A stretch of 64,000 nucleotides of DNA from Pseudomonas urmiensis (GTDB lineage: Bacteria; Pseudomonadota; Gammaproteobacteria; Pseudomonadales; Pseudomonadaceae), in assembly GCF_014268815.2 (NCBI RefSeq), contig NZ_JABWRE020000001.1:4903001-4967000 (forward strand), written 5' to 3'. Every line of letters starts with the position of its first letter. The stretch's first letter is position 1. Under the pieces are notes generated by a model. It was not told the DNA's origin, searched no databases, and saw nothing but the letters and a program-made list of their open reading frames with translations. A program made the position numbers and the translations under genes. This document shows positions 21,491-30,441 of the stretch, piece by piece.

Positions 21491-21587
21491 AGGCCATCGC
21501 GGGGCAAGCCCGCTCCTACACCAGATGTATCGCCTTCTGGATCAACGCGAACCTGTAGGAGCGGGCTTGTCCCGCGATAGGGCCGGC
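21491..21587. repeat. Inverted REP pair
   Basis: CCATCGCGGGGCAAGCCCGC and a second, inverted copy (GGAGCGGGCTTGTCCCGCGA) are separated by about 35 bp, at a convergent junction. Confidence 0.9.
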
Positions 21588-21607
21588 AAGCCCACAGAGC
21601 AGCTGTA

Positions 21608-22465
21608 TCACTCGCGCCCTTCAAGAATCGCTGCATAGCCCTCTTTATAACTCGGGTACTGCGGCACCCAGCCCAACGCACGCGCCCGTGCATTGCTGCA
21701 GCGCTTGCTGCCGGTGCGCCGCACGCGCTGCTCATCCGACCACTCGGTAACCCCCATATAGCCGCGCAGCCAGGCGACCACATCGGCCAGCGGCGCCGGA
21801 TCGTCATCCACACCGATGTAGCAGTCGTCCAACGCAACCCCGCGCGCATCCGCCTGCAGCAGGTACGCCAGCAAGCTCGCCGCATCCTCAGCATGGATTC
21901 GATTGCCATACAGCGGGGGCTGTTCAGCGACGCGATAGCCCTGACGCACCTGGCTAAGCAGCCACTCACGACCCGGACCATAAATACCGGTCAAACGCAC
22001 CAGGCTGGTCGGGATACCGCTGTGCAGCGCCAATTGCTCTGCCTCAAGCATCACCCTTCCTGAATAGCCTTCAGGCTCGGTCGCAGCGGTTTCATCGATC
22101 CACTCGCCATTCTGCTGGGCGAATACGCTGCTACTGGACACGAACAGCAGCCGCCGCGGACGCTGGCCACGCGTTTGCAACCATTCCAGAACATTGCGCA
22201 AGCCTTCGACGTAGGCCGCCTGATAGCCCGCCTCGTCATGCTGGCTGGCAGCCACGCAGTACACCAGATAGTCAGGTGACTGCTCAGGCCAGGCAGCGGG
22301 AATGCTGCTGTTGGCCAGGTCCGCAGCAACTGGCCTGACGCCTTCAGGCAACTGCTCGACCGACCGGCGCAGGCCGCTGACCTGCCAGCCGCAAGCCAGT
22401 AACTGACGGGCTAGACGACCGCCTACATCCCCGCAGCCGACGATCAAAGCAGATAAATCCGACAT
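21608..22465 (-). CDS. NAD(P)-dependent epimerase/reductase-like protein (YeeZ-like extended SDR)
   Basis: 285 residues. The Rossmann motif is GCGDVGGRLA (10-19), the substrate-side serine cluster is LLFVSSSSVFAQQ, and IYGPGREWL gives the downstream loop. The canonical SDR tyrosine-lysine pair is not clear: after YSGRVMLEAEQLAL the usual YxxxK is YSGRV, so it may be an atypical SDR that binds nucleotide without standard catalysis. Neighbours give no pathway hint; the gene stands alone, divergent from exbB. Confidence 0.85.
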   Translation of the reverse strand: MSDLSALIVGCGDVGGRLARQLLACGWQVSGLRRSVEQLPEGVRPVAADLANSSIPAAWPEQSPDYLVYCVAASQHDEAGYQAAYVEGLRNVLEWLQTRGQRPRRLLFVSSSSVFAQQNGEWIDETAATEPEGYSGRVMLEAEQLALHSGIPTSLVRLTGIYGPGREWLLSQVRQGYRVAEQPPLYGNRIHAEDAASLLAYLLQADARGVALDDCYIGVDDDPAPLADVVAWLRGYMGVTEWSDEQRVRRTGSKRCSNARARALGWVPQYPSYKEGYAAILEGRE

Positions 22466-22656
22466 CTCTAAACTCCATTTCTCAAAGGGTCAGGCTAGCC
22501 GGATTACGCGATCAGCGGCTAGACAAAGGTGAAAAAAAGCAACCTTATTACTTTTGTTAACAAGAATTACTTGCAATAATGGCGCCCTATCTGTTCTCGG
22601 CCTGCCTCGAGGCCGTGGTGAACGTCAACTCATTTTCTTCATCAGGTCCGGCCAGC

Positions 22657-23634
22657 ATGACTCGTACTCAACCTTCCGCTTCGCCAACCACGTCGCGCGC
22701 ATGGCGCGCCATTGCCGCGCTGATGTTCAGCCTGGTACTGGCCCCGGTCGCCATGGCCGATGAGCCTGTCGCCCCGGCGGCCAGCACTCCGGCCGCCGCC
22801 GCTGCTCCTGCAGACGCCAGCGCAGCTGCCCAGGCCCCTGCCGATGGCGCCGCCACTCAAGCCAGCGTGGCTGATGGCCAGGCCGCAGCAGGCGAGAACG
22901 TCGAAGCGCTGGTCGAGGACACCTCGCTGGGTATGGCCCATGACCTGTCCCCTTGGGGCATGTACAAGAACGCCGACATCGTCGTGAAGATCGTCATGAT
23001 CGGCCTGGCCATCGCCTCGATCATCACCTGGACCATCTGGATCGCCAAGGGCTTCGAGCTGATGGGTGCCAAGCGTCGTCTGCGCGGCGAAGTCGAAGTG
23101 CTGAAGAAGGTCGCCAGCCTCAAGGAAGCCAGCGAAGCCTCCAACAAGGAAGGCACCCTGGCCCATACCCTGGTTCACGATGCGCTGGAAGAAATGCGCC
23201 TGTCGGCCAACGCCCGCGAGAAAGAAGGCATCAAGGAGCGCGTCAGCTTCCGTCTGGAGCGCCTGGTTGCCGCCAGCGGCCGTAACATGAGCAGCGGCAC
23301 TGGCGTGCTGGCTACCATCGGCTCCACCGCGCCGTTCGTCGGTCTGTTCGGTACCGTATGGGGCATCATGAACAGCTTCATCGGCATCGCCAAGACCCAG
23401 ACCACCAACCTGGCGGTGGTTGCTCCCGGTATCGCCGAAGCCCTGCTGGCCACGGCCCTGGGCCTGGTCGCCGCAATCCCGGCGGTCGTCATCTACAACG
23501 TCTTCGCCCGCTCCATTGCCGGCTACAAGGCTCAGGTGTCCGATGCTTCGGCACAGGTTCTGCTGCTGGTCAGCCGTGACCTGGACCACCAAGGTGGCGA
23601 GCGCGCCGCCCCGCACATGGTGAAAGTGGGGTAA
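22657..23634 (+). CDS. exbB: TonB-system energizer ExbB, MotA/TolQ family
   Basis: 325 residues. After a signal-like N-terminus (to about residue 33, AMA) comes an Ala/Pro-rich periplasmic segment of about 60 residues absent from E. coli ExbB but common in pseudomonads. Then come three membrane helices: IVVKIVMIGLAIASIITWTI, GVLATIGSTAPFVGLFGTVWGIM and LATALGLVAAIPAVVIYNVF. With ExbD it forms the proton channel that energises TonB for siderophore and cobalamin uptake. The 190-bp upstream gap is AT-rich but I could not find a convincing Fur box by eye. exbB, exbD and tonB are contiguous. Confidence 0.95.
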   Translation: MTRTQPSASPTTSRAWRAIAALMFSLVLAPVAMADEPVAPAASTPAAAAAPADASAAAQAPADGAATQASVADGQAAAGENVEALVEDTSLGMAHDLSPWGMYKNADIVVKIVMIGLAIASIITWTIWIAKGFELMGAKRRLRGEVEVLKKVASLKEASEASNKEGTLAHTLVHDALEEMRLSANAREKEGIKERVSFRLERLVAASGRNMSSGTGVLATIGSTAPFVGLFGTVWGIMNSFIGIAKTQTTNLAVVAPGIAEALLATALGLVAAIPAVVIYNVFARSIAGYKAQVSDASAQVLLLVSRDLDHQGGERAAPHMVKVG

Positions 23635-23637
23635 GCC

Positions 23638-24066
23638 ATGGGCCTGCATCTCAACGAAGGTGGCGACGACCTCGCCGAAAACCACGAAATCAACGTCACG
23701 CCGTTCATCGACGTGATGTTGGTCCTGCTGATCATCTTCATGGTCGCCGCGCCCCTGGCCACCGTCGACATCAAGGTCGACCTGCCCGCCTCCACCGCCA
23801 AGCCGGCGCCGAGGCCGGAGAAACCGGTGTTCGTCAGCGTCAAGGCCGACCAGAAGCTCTACGTCGGCGACGATCAGGTTGCCCAACCCGACCAGCTTGG
23901 CCCGATGCTCGACGCCAAGACCAAGGGCGACAAGGAAACCACCATCTTCTTCCAGGCCGACAAAGGCGTGGATTATGGTGACCTGATGGAAGTGATGAAC
24001 AACATGCGCGCGGCCGGCTACCTCAAAGTCGGTCTGGTAGGTCTCGAGACGGCAGCCAAAAAATGA
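23638..24066 (+). CDS. exbD: TonB-system protein ExbD
   Basis: 142 residues: short cytoplasmic tail, one membrane helix (INVTPFIDVMLVLLIIFMV) with the proton-carrying aspartate at position 25, the same number as in E. coli ExbD, then a periplasmic domain. It starts 3 bp after exbB stops and overlaps tonB by 4 bp (ATGA), so the three are translationally coupled. Confidence 0.97.
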   Translation: MGLHLNEGGDDLAENHEINVTPFIDVMLVLLIIFMVAAPLATVDIKVDLPASTAKPAPRPEKPVFVSVKADQKLYVGDDQVAQPDQLGPMLDAKTKGDKETTIFFQADKGVDYGDLMEVMNNMRAAGYLKVGLVGLETAAKK

Positions 24067-24797
24067 CCAAGACGCGGCACAATCTGGCGCGTTACAGCGG
24101 CAGCTTGGCGATCGTGCTGGGTCTCCATGCCGTCGCTGTGCTGCTGACGCTCAATTGGTCGGTGCCCCAAGCCATCGAGCTGCCTCCGGCAGCGATGATG
24201 GTCGAACTGGCACCGCTGCCTGAGCCAGCGCCGCCACCACCCCCAAAAGTCGCACCGCAACCACCGGCCCCGGTTGAAGAACCGCCGCTGCCGAAACTGG
24301 TAGAAGCGCCTAAACCGAAGATCGCCATCGCCAAGCCGCCCAAGCCCAAGGCCAAGCCACAGCCGCCCAAGCCTGAGAAAAAGCCTGAGCCGCCGAAAGA
24401 TGAGCCTCCGGTTGACCAAGAGGTTGCCGATACGCCGCCGAGCAATGCGCCACCGCAGAAATCGGCAGCGCCAGCACCGAGCATCGCGTCCAACAGCAAC
24501 GCCTTGCCGACCTGGCAAAGCGACCTGCTGCGCCACTTGGCGAAGTACAAGCGCTATCCGGAAGACGCTCGCCGTCGCGGTTTGCAGGGCATCAACCGCC
24601 TGCGCTTCGTAGTCGATGCCGAAGGTAAGGTCGTGTCCTACTCGCTGGCCGGTGGCTCTGGCAGCGCAGCCCTGGACCGGGCCACCCTGGAGATGATCCG
24701 TCGAGCCGGCACTGTGCCTAAGCCGCCGGCAGAATTGCTGAATAATGGCTCGATCGAAGTGGTAGCACCTTTCGTCTACTCGCTGGACAAACGCTGA
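24063..24797 (+). CDS. tonB: Energy transducer TonB
   Basis: 244 residues. Membrane anchor about 12-32 (SLAIVLGLHAVAVLLTL), then a long Pro/Lys/Glu-rich periplasmic spacer (about 45-145) with repeated PKP and PPK units. The C-terminal TonB domain carries YPEDARRRGLQG (the YP-box region), VVDAEGKV and SLAGGSGSAALDRA. It couples the ExbBD proton motive force to outer-membrane receptors. It overlaps exbD by 4 bp. Confidence 0.97.
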   Translation: MTKTRHNLARYSGSLAIVLGLHAVAVLLTLNWSVPQAIELPPAAMMVELAPLPEPAPPPPPKVAPQPPAPVEEPPLPKLVEAPKPKIAIAKPPKPKAKPQPPKPEKKPEPPKDEPPVDQEVADTPPSNAPPQKSAAPAPSIASNSNALPTWQSDLLRHLAKYKRYPEDARRRGLQGINRLRFVVDAEGKVVSYSLAGGSGSAALDRATLEMIRRAGTVPKPPAELLNNGSIEVVAPFVYSLDKR

Positions 24798-24890
24798 TAC
24801 TTTGTTTCTGTCACAAAACGGCAAGTCTGATAACGTGCGTCTATCGATTGCACCCGCTATGCTGGGGCCGCAACTTCATGGACGCACGTT

Positions 24891-25820
24891 ATGACCCTCA
24901 CAGAACTCCGCTATATCGTCACCCTCGCCCAGGAGCAGCACTTCGGTCACGCCGCCGAGCGTTGCCATGTCAGCCAGCCGACCCTGTCCGTCGGTGTCAA
25001 GAAGCTTGAGGACGAGCTGGGCGTACTGATCTTCGAGCGCAGCAAGAGCGCGGTGCGCCTGACCCCGGTCGGCGAAAGCATCGTTGCCCAGGCGCAGAAG
25101 GTCCTGGAGCAAGCCCAAGGGATTCGCGAACTGGCCCAGGCGGGTAAGAACCAGCTGACCGCTCCGCTGAAAGTCGGTGCTATCTATACCGTTGGCCCGT
25201 ACTTGTTCCCGCACCTGATTCCGCAGCTGCACCGGGTCGCCCCGCAGATGCCGCTGTACATCGAAGAGAACTTCACCCATGTCCTGCGCGAGAAGCTGCG
25301 CAACGGCGAACTGGACGCGGTGATCATCGCCCTGCCGTTCAATGAAGCCGACGTGCTGACCCTGCCGCTGTACGACGAGCCGTTCTGCGCGCTGATGCCG
25401 GCCGACCACCCGTGGACCGCGAAAAAGACCATCGACACCGCCATGCTCAATGACAAGAGCCTGCTGCTGCTGGGCGAAGGTCACTGCTTCCGCGACCAGG
25501 TCCTGGAAGCCTGCCCGACCCTGAACAAGGGTGGCGAAGGCTCCAAGCACACCACTGTGGAGTCCAGCTCGCTGGAAACCATCCGCCACATGGTCGCCTC
25601 CGGCCTGGGCATATCGATCCTGCCGTTGTCGGCGGTACACAGCCACCATTACGCGCCAGGCGTGATCGAAGTACGCCCACTGACCGCCCCGGCGCCGTTC
25701 CGCACCGTGGCGATTGCCTGGCGCGCCAGCTTCCCGCGACCGAAAGCGATCGAGATCCTGGCTGACTCGATCCGCCTGTGCTCGGTAGCCAAGCCGGCCG
25801 CCGTGGAACAACCGGCCTGA
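24891..25820 (+). CDS. oxyR: Hydrogen-peroxide-sensing LysR regulator OxyR
   Basis: 309 residues. N-terminal HTH (LRYIVTLAQEQHFGHAAERC). The redox pair Cys199 and Cys208 (GEGHCFRDQVLEAC) is at exactly the E. coli positions, so peroxide-driven disulphide activation of catalase and alkyl hydroperoxide genes is expected. Upstream, ATAA-N7-CTAT at 24830-24844 resembles one half of an OxyR site and could serve autoregulation (weak). It is followed by recG after 3 bp, an oxyR-recG operon. Confidence 0.97.
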   Translation: MTLTELRYIVTLAQEQHFGHAAERCHVSQPTLSVGVKKLEDELGVLIFERSKSAVRLTPVGESIVAQAQKVLEQAQGIRELAQAGKNQLTAPLKVGAIYTVGPYLFPHLIPQLHRVAPQMPLYIEENFTHVLREKLRNGELDAVIIALPFNEADVLTLPLYDEPFCALMPADHPWTAKKTIDTAMLNDKSLLLLGEGHCFRDQVLEACPTLNKGGEGSKHTTVESSSLETIRHMVASGLGISILPLSAVHSHHYAPGVIEVRPLTAPAPFRTVAIAWRASFPRPKAIEILADSIRLCSVAKPAAVEQPA

Positions 25821-25823
25821 CCC

Positions 25824-27902
25824 ATGAGCGAGCTGTCGAAGGTCCCGGTCACCGAACTCAAAGGCGTCGGCGAGGCGATGGCGGAGAAGCTCGCCAAGGT
25901 CGGCCTTGAGAACCTGCAGGATGTGCTGTTCCACTTGCCCCTGCGCTACCAGGACCGTACCCGCGTAGTTCCCATCGGCCAGCTAAGGCCTGGCCAGGAT
26001 GCAGTCATCGAAGGCGTGGTCAGCGGCACCGATGTGACCATGGGCAAGCGCCGCAGCCTGGTGGTGCGCCTGGGTGACGGCACGGGCGTGCTGAGCCTGC
26101 GCTTCTACCACTTCAGCAACGCCCAGAAAGAAGGCCTCAAGCGCGGCACGCACCTGCGCTGCTACGGCGAGGCCCGTCCGGGCGCTTCGGGCCTGGAGAT
26201 CTATCACCCGGAATATCGCGCGCTCAATGGCAGCGAGCCGGCGCCGCCGGTAGAGCAGACCTTGACGCCGATCTACCCGACCACCGAGGGTCTGACCCAG
26301 CAACGCCTGCGCCAGCTCTGCCAGCAGAGCCTGACCCTGCTCGGCCCTCGTAGCCTGCCCGACTGGCTGCCGCATGAACTGGCCAACGACTATCACCTGG
26401 CACCGCTGGATGATGCCATTCGCTACCTGCACAACCCGCCCGCCGACGCCGACCTCGAAGAGCTCGCCCTGGGCCATCATTGGGCCCAACACCGGCTGGC
26501 CTTCGAAGAACTGCTGACCCATCAGCTGTCTCAGCAGCGCCTGCGCGAAAGCCTGCGCGCGTTACGTGCACCGGTCTTGCCCAAGCCCAGCCGCCTGCCC
26601 GCGCAGTACCTGGCCAACCTCGGCTTCGCCCCCACCGGAGCCCAGCAACGGGTCGGCAACGAGATCGCCTACGACCTCAGCCAGGGTGAGCCGATGATGC
26701 GCCTGGTTCAGGGCGATGTCGGTGCCGGCAAGACCGTGGTTGCCGCCCTTGCCGCCTTGCAGGCCTTGGAAGCCGGGTATCAGGTGGCCCTGATGGCACC
26801 GACCGAGATCCTCGCCGAACAGCATTTCATCACCTTCAAGCGCTGGCTGGAGCCGCTGGGCATCGAAGTTGCCTGGCTGGCAGGCAAGCTCAAGGGCAAG
26901 GCCCGCGCCAGCGCCCTGGAGCAGATTGCCGGTGGCACACCGATGGTGGTCGGCACCCATGCGCTGTTCCAGGACGAGGTTCAGTTCAAGCACCTGGCCC
27001 TGGCGATCATCGACGAACAGCACCGCTTCGGCGTCCAGCAGCGCCTGGCCCTGCGCAAGAAAGGCGTCGCCGGCGAGCTCTGCCCGCACCAGCTGATCAT
27101 GACCGCCACACCGATCCCGCGAACCCTGGCGATGAGCGCCTACGCCGACCTGGACACCTCGATCCTCGACGAGCTGCCGCCCGGTCGAACGCCGGTCAAT
27201 ACCGTGCTGGTCGCCGACAGCCGCCGCTTCGAAGTGGTTGAGCGGGTCCGCGCCGCCTGCGCTGAAGGCCGACAGGCATACTGGGTGTGCACGCTGATCG
27301 AAGAATCCGAAGAGCTCACCTGCCAAGCGGCTGAGAGCACCTACGAAGACCTCGGCAGCGCCTTGGGCGAGCTGCGCGTAGGGCTGATCCACGGCCGTAT
27401 GAAGCCTGCCGAGAAAGCCGCTGTGATGGCCGAGTTCAAGGCCGGCAACTTGCAGTTGCTGGTGGCGACCACGGTGATCGAGGTGGGCGTGGATGTCCCT
27501 AACGCCAGCCTGATGATCATCGAGAACCCTGAACGGCTGGGCCTGGCCCAGCTGCACCAGCTGCGCGGACGGGTCGGCCGAGGCAGTGCGGCCAGCCACT
27601 GCGTATTGCTCTATCACCCGCCCCTGTCGCAGATCGGCCGCGAACGTCTGGGCATCATGCGGGAAACCAACGACGGCTTCATCATCGCCGAAAAGGACTT
27701 GGAACTGCGCGGCCCCGGCGAGATGCTCGGAACCCGCCAGACCGGCCTGCTACAGTTCAAGGTCGCCGACCTGATGCGCGATGCCGACCTGCTGCCGTCG
27801 GTGCGCGACGCCGCCCAGGCGCTGTTGGCGCGCTGGCCGGATCATGTCAGCCCGCTGCTCGACCGTTGGTTGCGCCACGGCCAGCAATATGGCCAGGTGT
27901 GA
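25824..27902 (+). CDS. recG: ATP-dependent DNA helicase RecG
   Basis: 692 residues, full length. The N-terminal wedge/OB domain begins LKGVGEAMAEKLAKVGL. The helicase core has motif I GDVGAGKT (about 295), motif Ia MAPTEILAEQH, the DEQH box in IIDEQHRFGVQQR (about 395), motif III TATPIPRT, and motif VI QLRGRVGRG. It remodels stalled replication forks and Holliday junctions. It starts 3 bp after oxyR, so it is expressed from the oxyR transcript, probably with oxidative-stress input. Confidence 0.98.
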   Translation: MSELSKVPVTELKGVGEAMAEKLAKVGLENLQDVLFHLPLRYQDRTRVVPIGQLRPGQDAVIEGVVSGTDVTMGKRRSLVVRLGDGTGVLSLRFYHFSNAQKEGLKRGTHLRCYGEARPGASGLEIYHPEYRALNGSEPAPPVEQTLTPIYPTTEGLTQQRLRQLCQQSLTLLGPRSLPDWLPHELANDYHLAPLDDAIRYLHNPPADADLEELALGHHWAQHRLAFEELLTHQLSQQRLRESLRALRAPVLPKPSRLPAQYLANLGFAPTGAQQRVGNEIAYDLSQGEPMMRLVQGDVGAGKTVVAALAALQALEAGYQVALMAPTEILAEQHFITFKRWLEPLGIEVAWLAGKLKGKARASALEQIAGGTPMVVGTHALFQDEVQFKHLALAIIDEQHRFGVQQRLALRKKGVAGELCPHQLIMTATPIPRTLAMSAYADLDTSILDELPPGRTPVNTVLVADSRRFEVVERVRAACAEGRQAYWVCTLIEESEELTCQAAESTYEDLGSALGELRVGLIHGRMKPAEKAAVMAEFKAGNLQLLVATTVIEVGVDVPNASLMIIENPERLGLAQLHQLRGRVGRGSAASHCVLLYHPPLSQIGRERLGIMRETNDGFIIAEKDLELRGPGEMLGTRQTGLLQFKVADLMRDADLLPSVRDAAQALLARWPDHVSPLLDRWLRHGQQYGQV

Positions 27903-27980
27903 CGCAGCTCTCGGAATGGATCCAGTCTGTCGGTCAGGCTGGTTATACTTTGCGTTTAAAGAATTTCTTGGATACAGACC

Positions 27981-29384
27981 ATGACTGAAGTTGCCCTGGA
28001 CACCGCAACCCTACACGCACCGTCTGTCATCCGGCTGTTGCTCGAAAAACTCGGCGTAGCCTACCGCGAAGTGCCTGAGCACCCGTCGTTGCCCGCCGCC
28101 TCACGCGTTCAGGCGGTATTGCTCGACGATGAGATCGGCGCCTTGATGGTGCTGTTCCCGCAGAGCCAGCTGCTGGACCTGAATCGCCTGACCGAGCTGA
28201 CTGGCCGCAAACTCACCGCCGTTCCGGTTGAGCGGCTCAAGCACATGCTCGACAAGCATCAGCTCAAGACCCTGCCAGCCATCCCGGCATTGACCAGTTC
28301 GCCATGCCAGTACGAAAAGAGCCTGCTGGATGCCGAAACCGTGCGGATTCACTCCGGGGAAGCGGGCCTGTTGCTGGAGATCGAACAAAAAGACTTCAAG
28401 AGGTTACTCGCCAAAGCCAGCGCCAGCAGCTTTGGCCAGGAGCTCAAAGACATTCGGCCAAACCTCGATCGCCCGGACGATGACCGCCATGAGATCACCC
28501 AGGCTGTGGAGAACTTCACCGCCCGGCGGATCCAGAAACGTCTCGAAGAGACCATCGAGATCCCGCCGCTGGCCGACACCGCACAGAAGATCATCAAGCT
28601 GCGCGTCGACCCCAATGCCAGCATCGATGACATCACCGGCGTGGTCGAGACCGATCCAGCCCTGGCCGCCCAAGTCGTCAGCTGGGCGGCATCGCCCTAC
28701 TACGCCTCGCCCGGCAAGATCCGCTCGGTGGAAGACGCCATCGTGCGCGTGCTGGGCTTTGACCTGGTGATCAACCTTGCCCTGGGCCTGGCCCTGGGCA
28801 AGACCTTGAGCCTGCCGAAAGACCATCCGCAACAGGCAACCCCGTACTGGCAGCAGTCGATCTACACCGCTGCCGTCATCGAGGGCCTGACCCGCGCCAT
28901 GCCCCGCGCCGAGCGCCCCGAAAGCGGCCTGACCTACCTGGCCGGCCTGCTGCACAACTTTGGCTACCTGCTGCTGGCGCATGTATTCCCGCCGCACTTC
29001 TCGCTGATCTGCCGCCATCTGGAGGTCAATCCGCACCTGTGCCATACCTACGTCGAGCAGCATCTGCTGGGCATCAGCCGTGAGCAGATCGGCGCCTGGT
29101 TGATGAAGCTGTGGGATATGCCAGATGAGCTGCGCACCGCCCTGCGTTTCCAGCACGACCCATTCTACGATGGCGAGTTGTCGGCCTATCCGAATCTGGT
29201 TTGCCTGGCTACGCGCCTGCTGCGCTCGCGCGGGATTGGCTCGGGGCCGCAGGAGGAGATTCCGGATGCGCTGTTCGAGCGTCTGGGGCTGAGCCGGGAC
29301 AAGGCTGAAGATGTGGTCAGCAAGGTGCTGGAGGCAGAGGCGCTGTTGCGCGAATTGGCTTCGCAGTTCCAGACGCCGCACTGA
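27981..29384 (+). CDS. YbaK-like domain fused to HDOD domain, signalling-type protein
   Basis: 467 residues in two parts. Residues about 15-145 follow the YbaK/aminoacyl-tRNA deacylase pattern: VIRLLLEKLGVAYREVPEHP, ALMVLFPQSQLLDLNRLTELTG, an A(I/L)PAL turn, then a VRIHSGEAGLLLEI strand pair. The catalytic-lysine strand reads RVQAVLLDD, so the usual Lys looks replaced. From about 185 on is HDOD: IPPLADTAQKIIKL, DDITGVVETDPALAAQVV, and LLHNFGYLLLAH in place of an HD phosphodiesterase motif. No catalytic activity is evident; a ligand-sensing regulator is likely. It stands alone after recG. Function not established here. Confidence 0.85.
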   Translation: MTEVALDTATLHAPSVIRLLLEKLGVAYREVPEHPSLPAASRVQAVLLDDEIGALMVLFPQSQLLDLNRLTELTGRKLTAVPVERLKHMLDKHQLKTLPAIPALTSSPCQYEKSLLDAETVRIHSGEAGLLLEIEQKDFKRLLAKASASSFGQELKDIRPNLDRPDDDRHEITQAVENFTARRIQKRLEETIEIPPLADTAQKIIKLRVDPNASIDDITGVVETDPALAAQVVSWAASPYYASPGKIRSVEDAIVRVLGFDLVINLALGLALGKTLSLPKDHPQQATPYWQQSIYTAAVIEGLTRAMPRAERPESGLTYLAGLLHNFGYLLLAHVFPPHFSLICRHLEVNPHLCHTYVEQHLLGISREQIGAWLMKLWDMPDELRTALRFQHDPFYDGELSAYPNLVCLATRLLRSRGIGSGPQEEIPDALFERLGLSRDKAEDVVSKVLEAEALLRELASQFQTPH

Positions 29385-29419
29385 GTTGATAATTGGGGCC
29401 GCTTGGACGGCCCATACTC

Positions 29420-29797
29420 TCAGGCCTTGTTCTTTTTCGGCTTCAGGTACTTCATCAAGCCCTGGAACCAGATCACCAGCGCCGGGTTGCCCTTGATCTG
29501 GATGCTCTTGTCCTGAATGCCCTGCATGAACGCCAATTGCTTATTGCTCGCCTGCAGGGTGGCAAAGCCATACGCGGCGTCTTTGAAGGCAATGGCAAAC
29601 GCCGGCTGCGGGTGCTGGCCGCCCTTGCTACTGATCCGCTCGTTACTGACTAGGAAATGCCGAGCGACCTTGCCATCGAGCGTCTGCATCTGGAACACCA
29701 GCTCCTTGTCGCGCAATTGCTGCTGGAACGCCGGGTTATTGCGACTGGCCCGAGCCATCAGCAGCCCCATGGCCCAGAGAAGAAAACGAAACTTCAT
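29420..29797 (-). CDS. Conserved small protein, possible SCP2-like lipid-binding fold, function unknown
   Basis: 125 residues. The N-terminus MKFRFLLWAMGLLMARASRN is hydrophobic and could be a signal or anchor segment. The rest is a mixed alpha/beta domain with a QMQTLDGKVARHFLVSN strand pair and the C-terminal helix NPALVIWFQGLMKYLKPKKNK. The layout (beta strands, then GNPALVIWF) resembles SCP2-type proteins, but I would not assign a ligand. Start 29797 is chosen to keep this N-terminus; the open frame extends upstream. It lies downstream of hupA beyond a terminator hairpin, so it has its own promoter or relies on read-through. Confidence 0.75.
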   Translation of the reverse strand: MKFRFLLWAMGLLMARASRNNPAFQQQLRDKELVFQMQTLDGKVARHFLVSNERISSKGGQHPQPAFAIAFKDAAYGFATLQASNKQLAFMQGIQDKSIQIKGNPALVIWFQGLMKYLKPKKNKA

Positions 29798-29892
29798 CGA
29801 CGCGCCTCGATTGAAAAATGACTGAGTCGCGCAGTTTATCCTTATCCCGACCTGTTTATGCAAGTTCGCCACAGTTACCGCGTGTAAAGCAC

Positions 29893-29917
29893 AACGGGCG
29901 CCACTTGGGCGCCCGTT
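29893..29917 (-). terminator. hupA terminator hairpin
   Basis: Perfect 10-bp stem AACGGGCGCC / GGCGCCCGTT with a 5-base loop, 30 bp past the hupA stop. On the minus strand it is followed by TTGTGCTTT, an interrupted T-tract. Confidence 0.7.
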
Positions 29918-29946
29918 CGGATCACAGTTGAAGCATTAACCAGTGA

Positions 29947-30252
29947 TTACTTTTTCTTTGCGGATTTGGCCGCAGCAGCAGGCGGATTCACGCTGTCTTT
30001 CAGGTTCTTGCCAGGTTTGAAGGCAACAGTGTTGCTGGCTTTGATCTTGACCGGCTGGCCGGTCTGCGGGTTCTTGCCGGTGCGGGCACCACGATGACGC
30101 TTCTCGAAAGTGCCAAAGCCGACCAAGGTGACGGTGTCCTTGTCGAGGGCACCCGTGATGCTGTCTAGGATCGCATTCAGCACCTGATTGGCCTTTTCCT
30201 TGGTCAAATCGGTCTTTTCTGCGATGACGGCGGCGAGTTCTGGTTTACGCAT
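29947..30252 (-). CDS. hupA: HU family DNA-binding protein
   Basis: 101 residues. The HU/IHF fold is clear: MRKPELAAVIAEKTDLTKEK, LVGFGTFEKRHRGARTGKNPQ (the DNA-binding arm) and VAFKPGKNLKDSVN. It is about 10 residues longer than E. coli HU because of a C-terminal Ala/Lys tail (PPAAAAKSAKKK) that resembles histone-H1-like tails and may add nonspecific DNA contacts. The 5' region contains a perfect 7-bp hairpin (GCTGCTT / AAGCAGC at 30294-30311). It is a nucleoid protein. Confidence 0.95.
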   Translation of the reverse strand: MRKPELAAVIAEKTDLTKEKANQVLNAILDSITGALDKDTVTLVGFGTFEKRHRGARTGKNPQTGQPVKIKASNTVAFKPGKNLKDSVNPPAAAAKSAKKK

Positions 30253-30441
30253 AGTGAAGCCTCTTGGACGGGAATTCTTGTTGTTATTGCCGTGCTGCTT
30301 GGCAAAGCAGCGCTCAAGGCGCCGCAGGCTCTAAACTGCGGCAGACGCGACTGAGAATGGCACGCCGATAGGGACCGCGCCAGTGTCTGGGCGGCCAATG
30401 TGCCTTCAACAACAAGGTAAACCCGACAGAACGCCCGCCGT

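Noticed and set aside
22540..22656. Fur box upstream of exbB
   Set aside because: The region is AT-rich and holds a CAAG-N5-CTTG repeat, but the best alignment to the 19-bp Fur consensus was only about 8 of 19, too weak to list.
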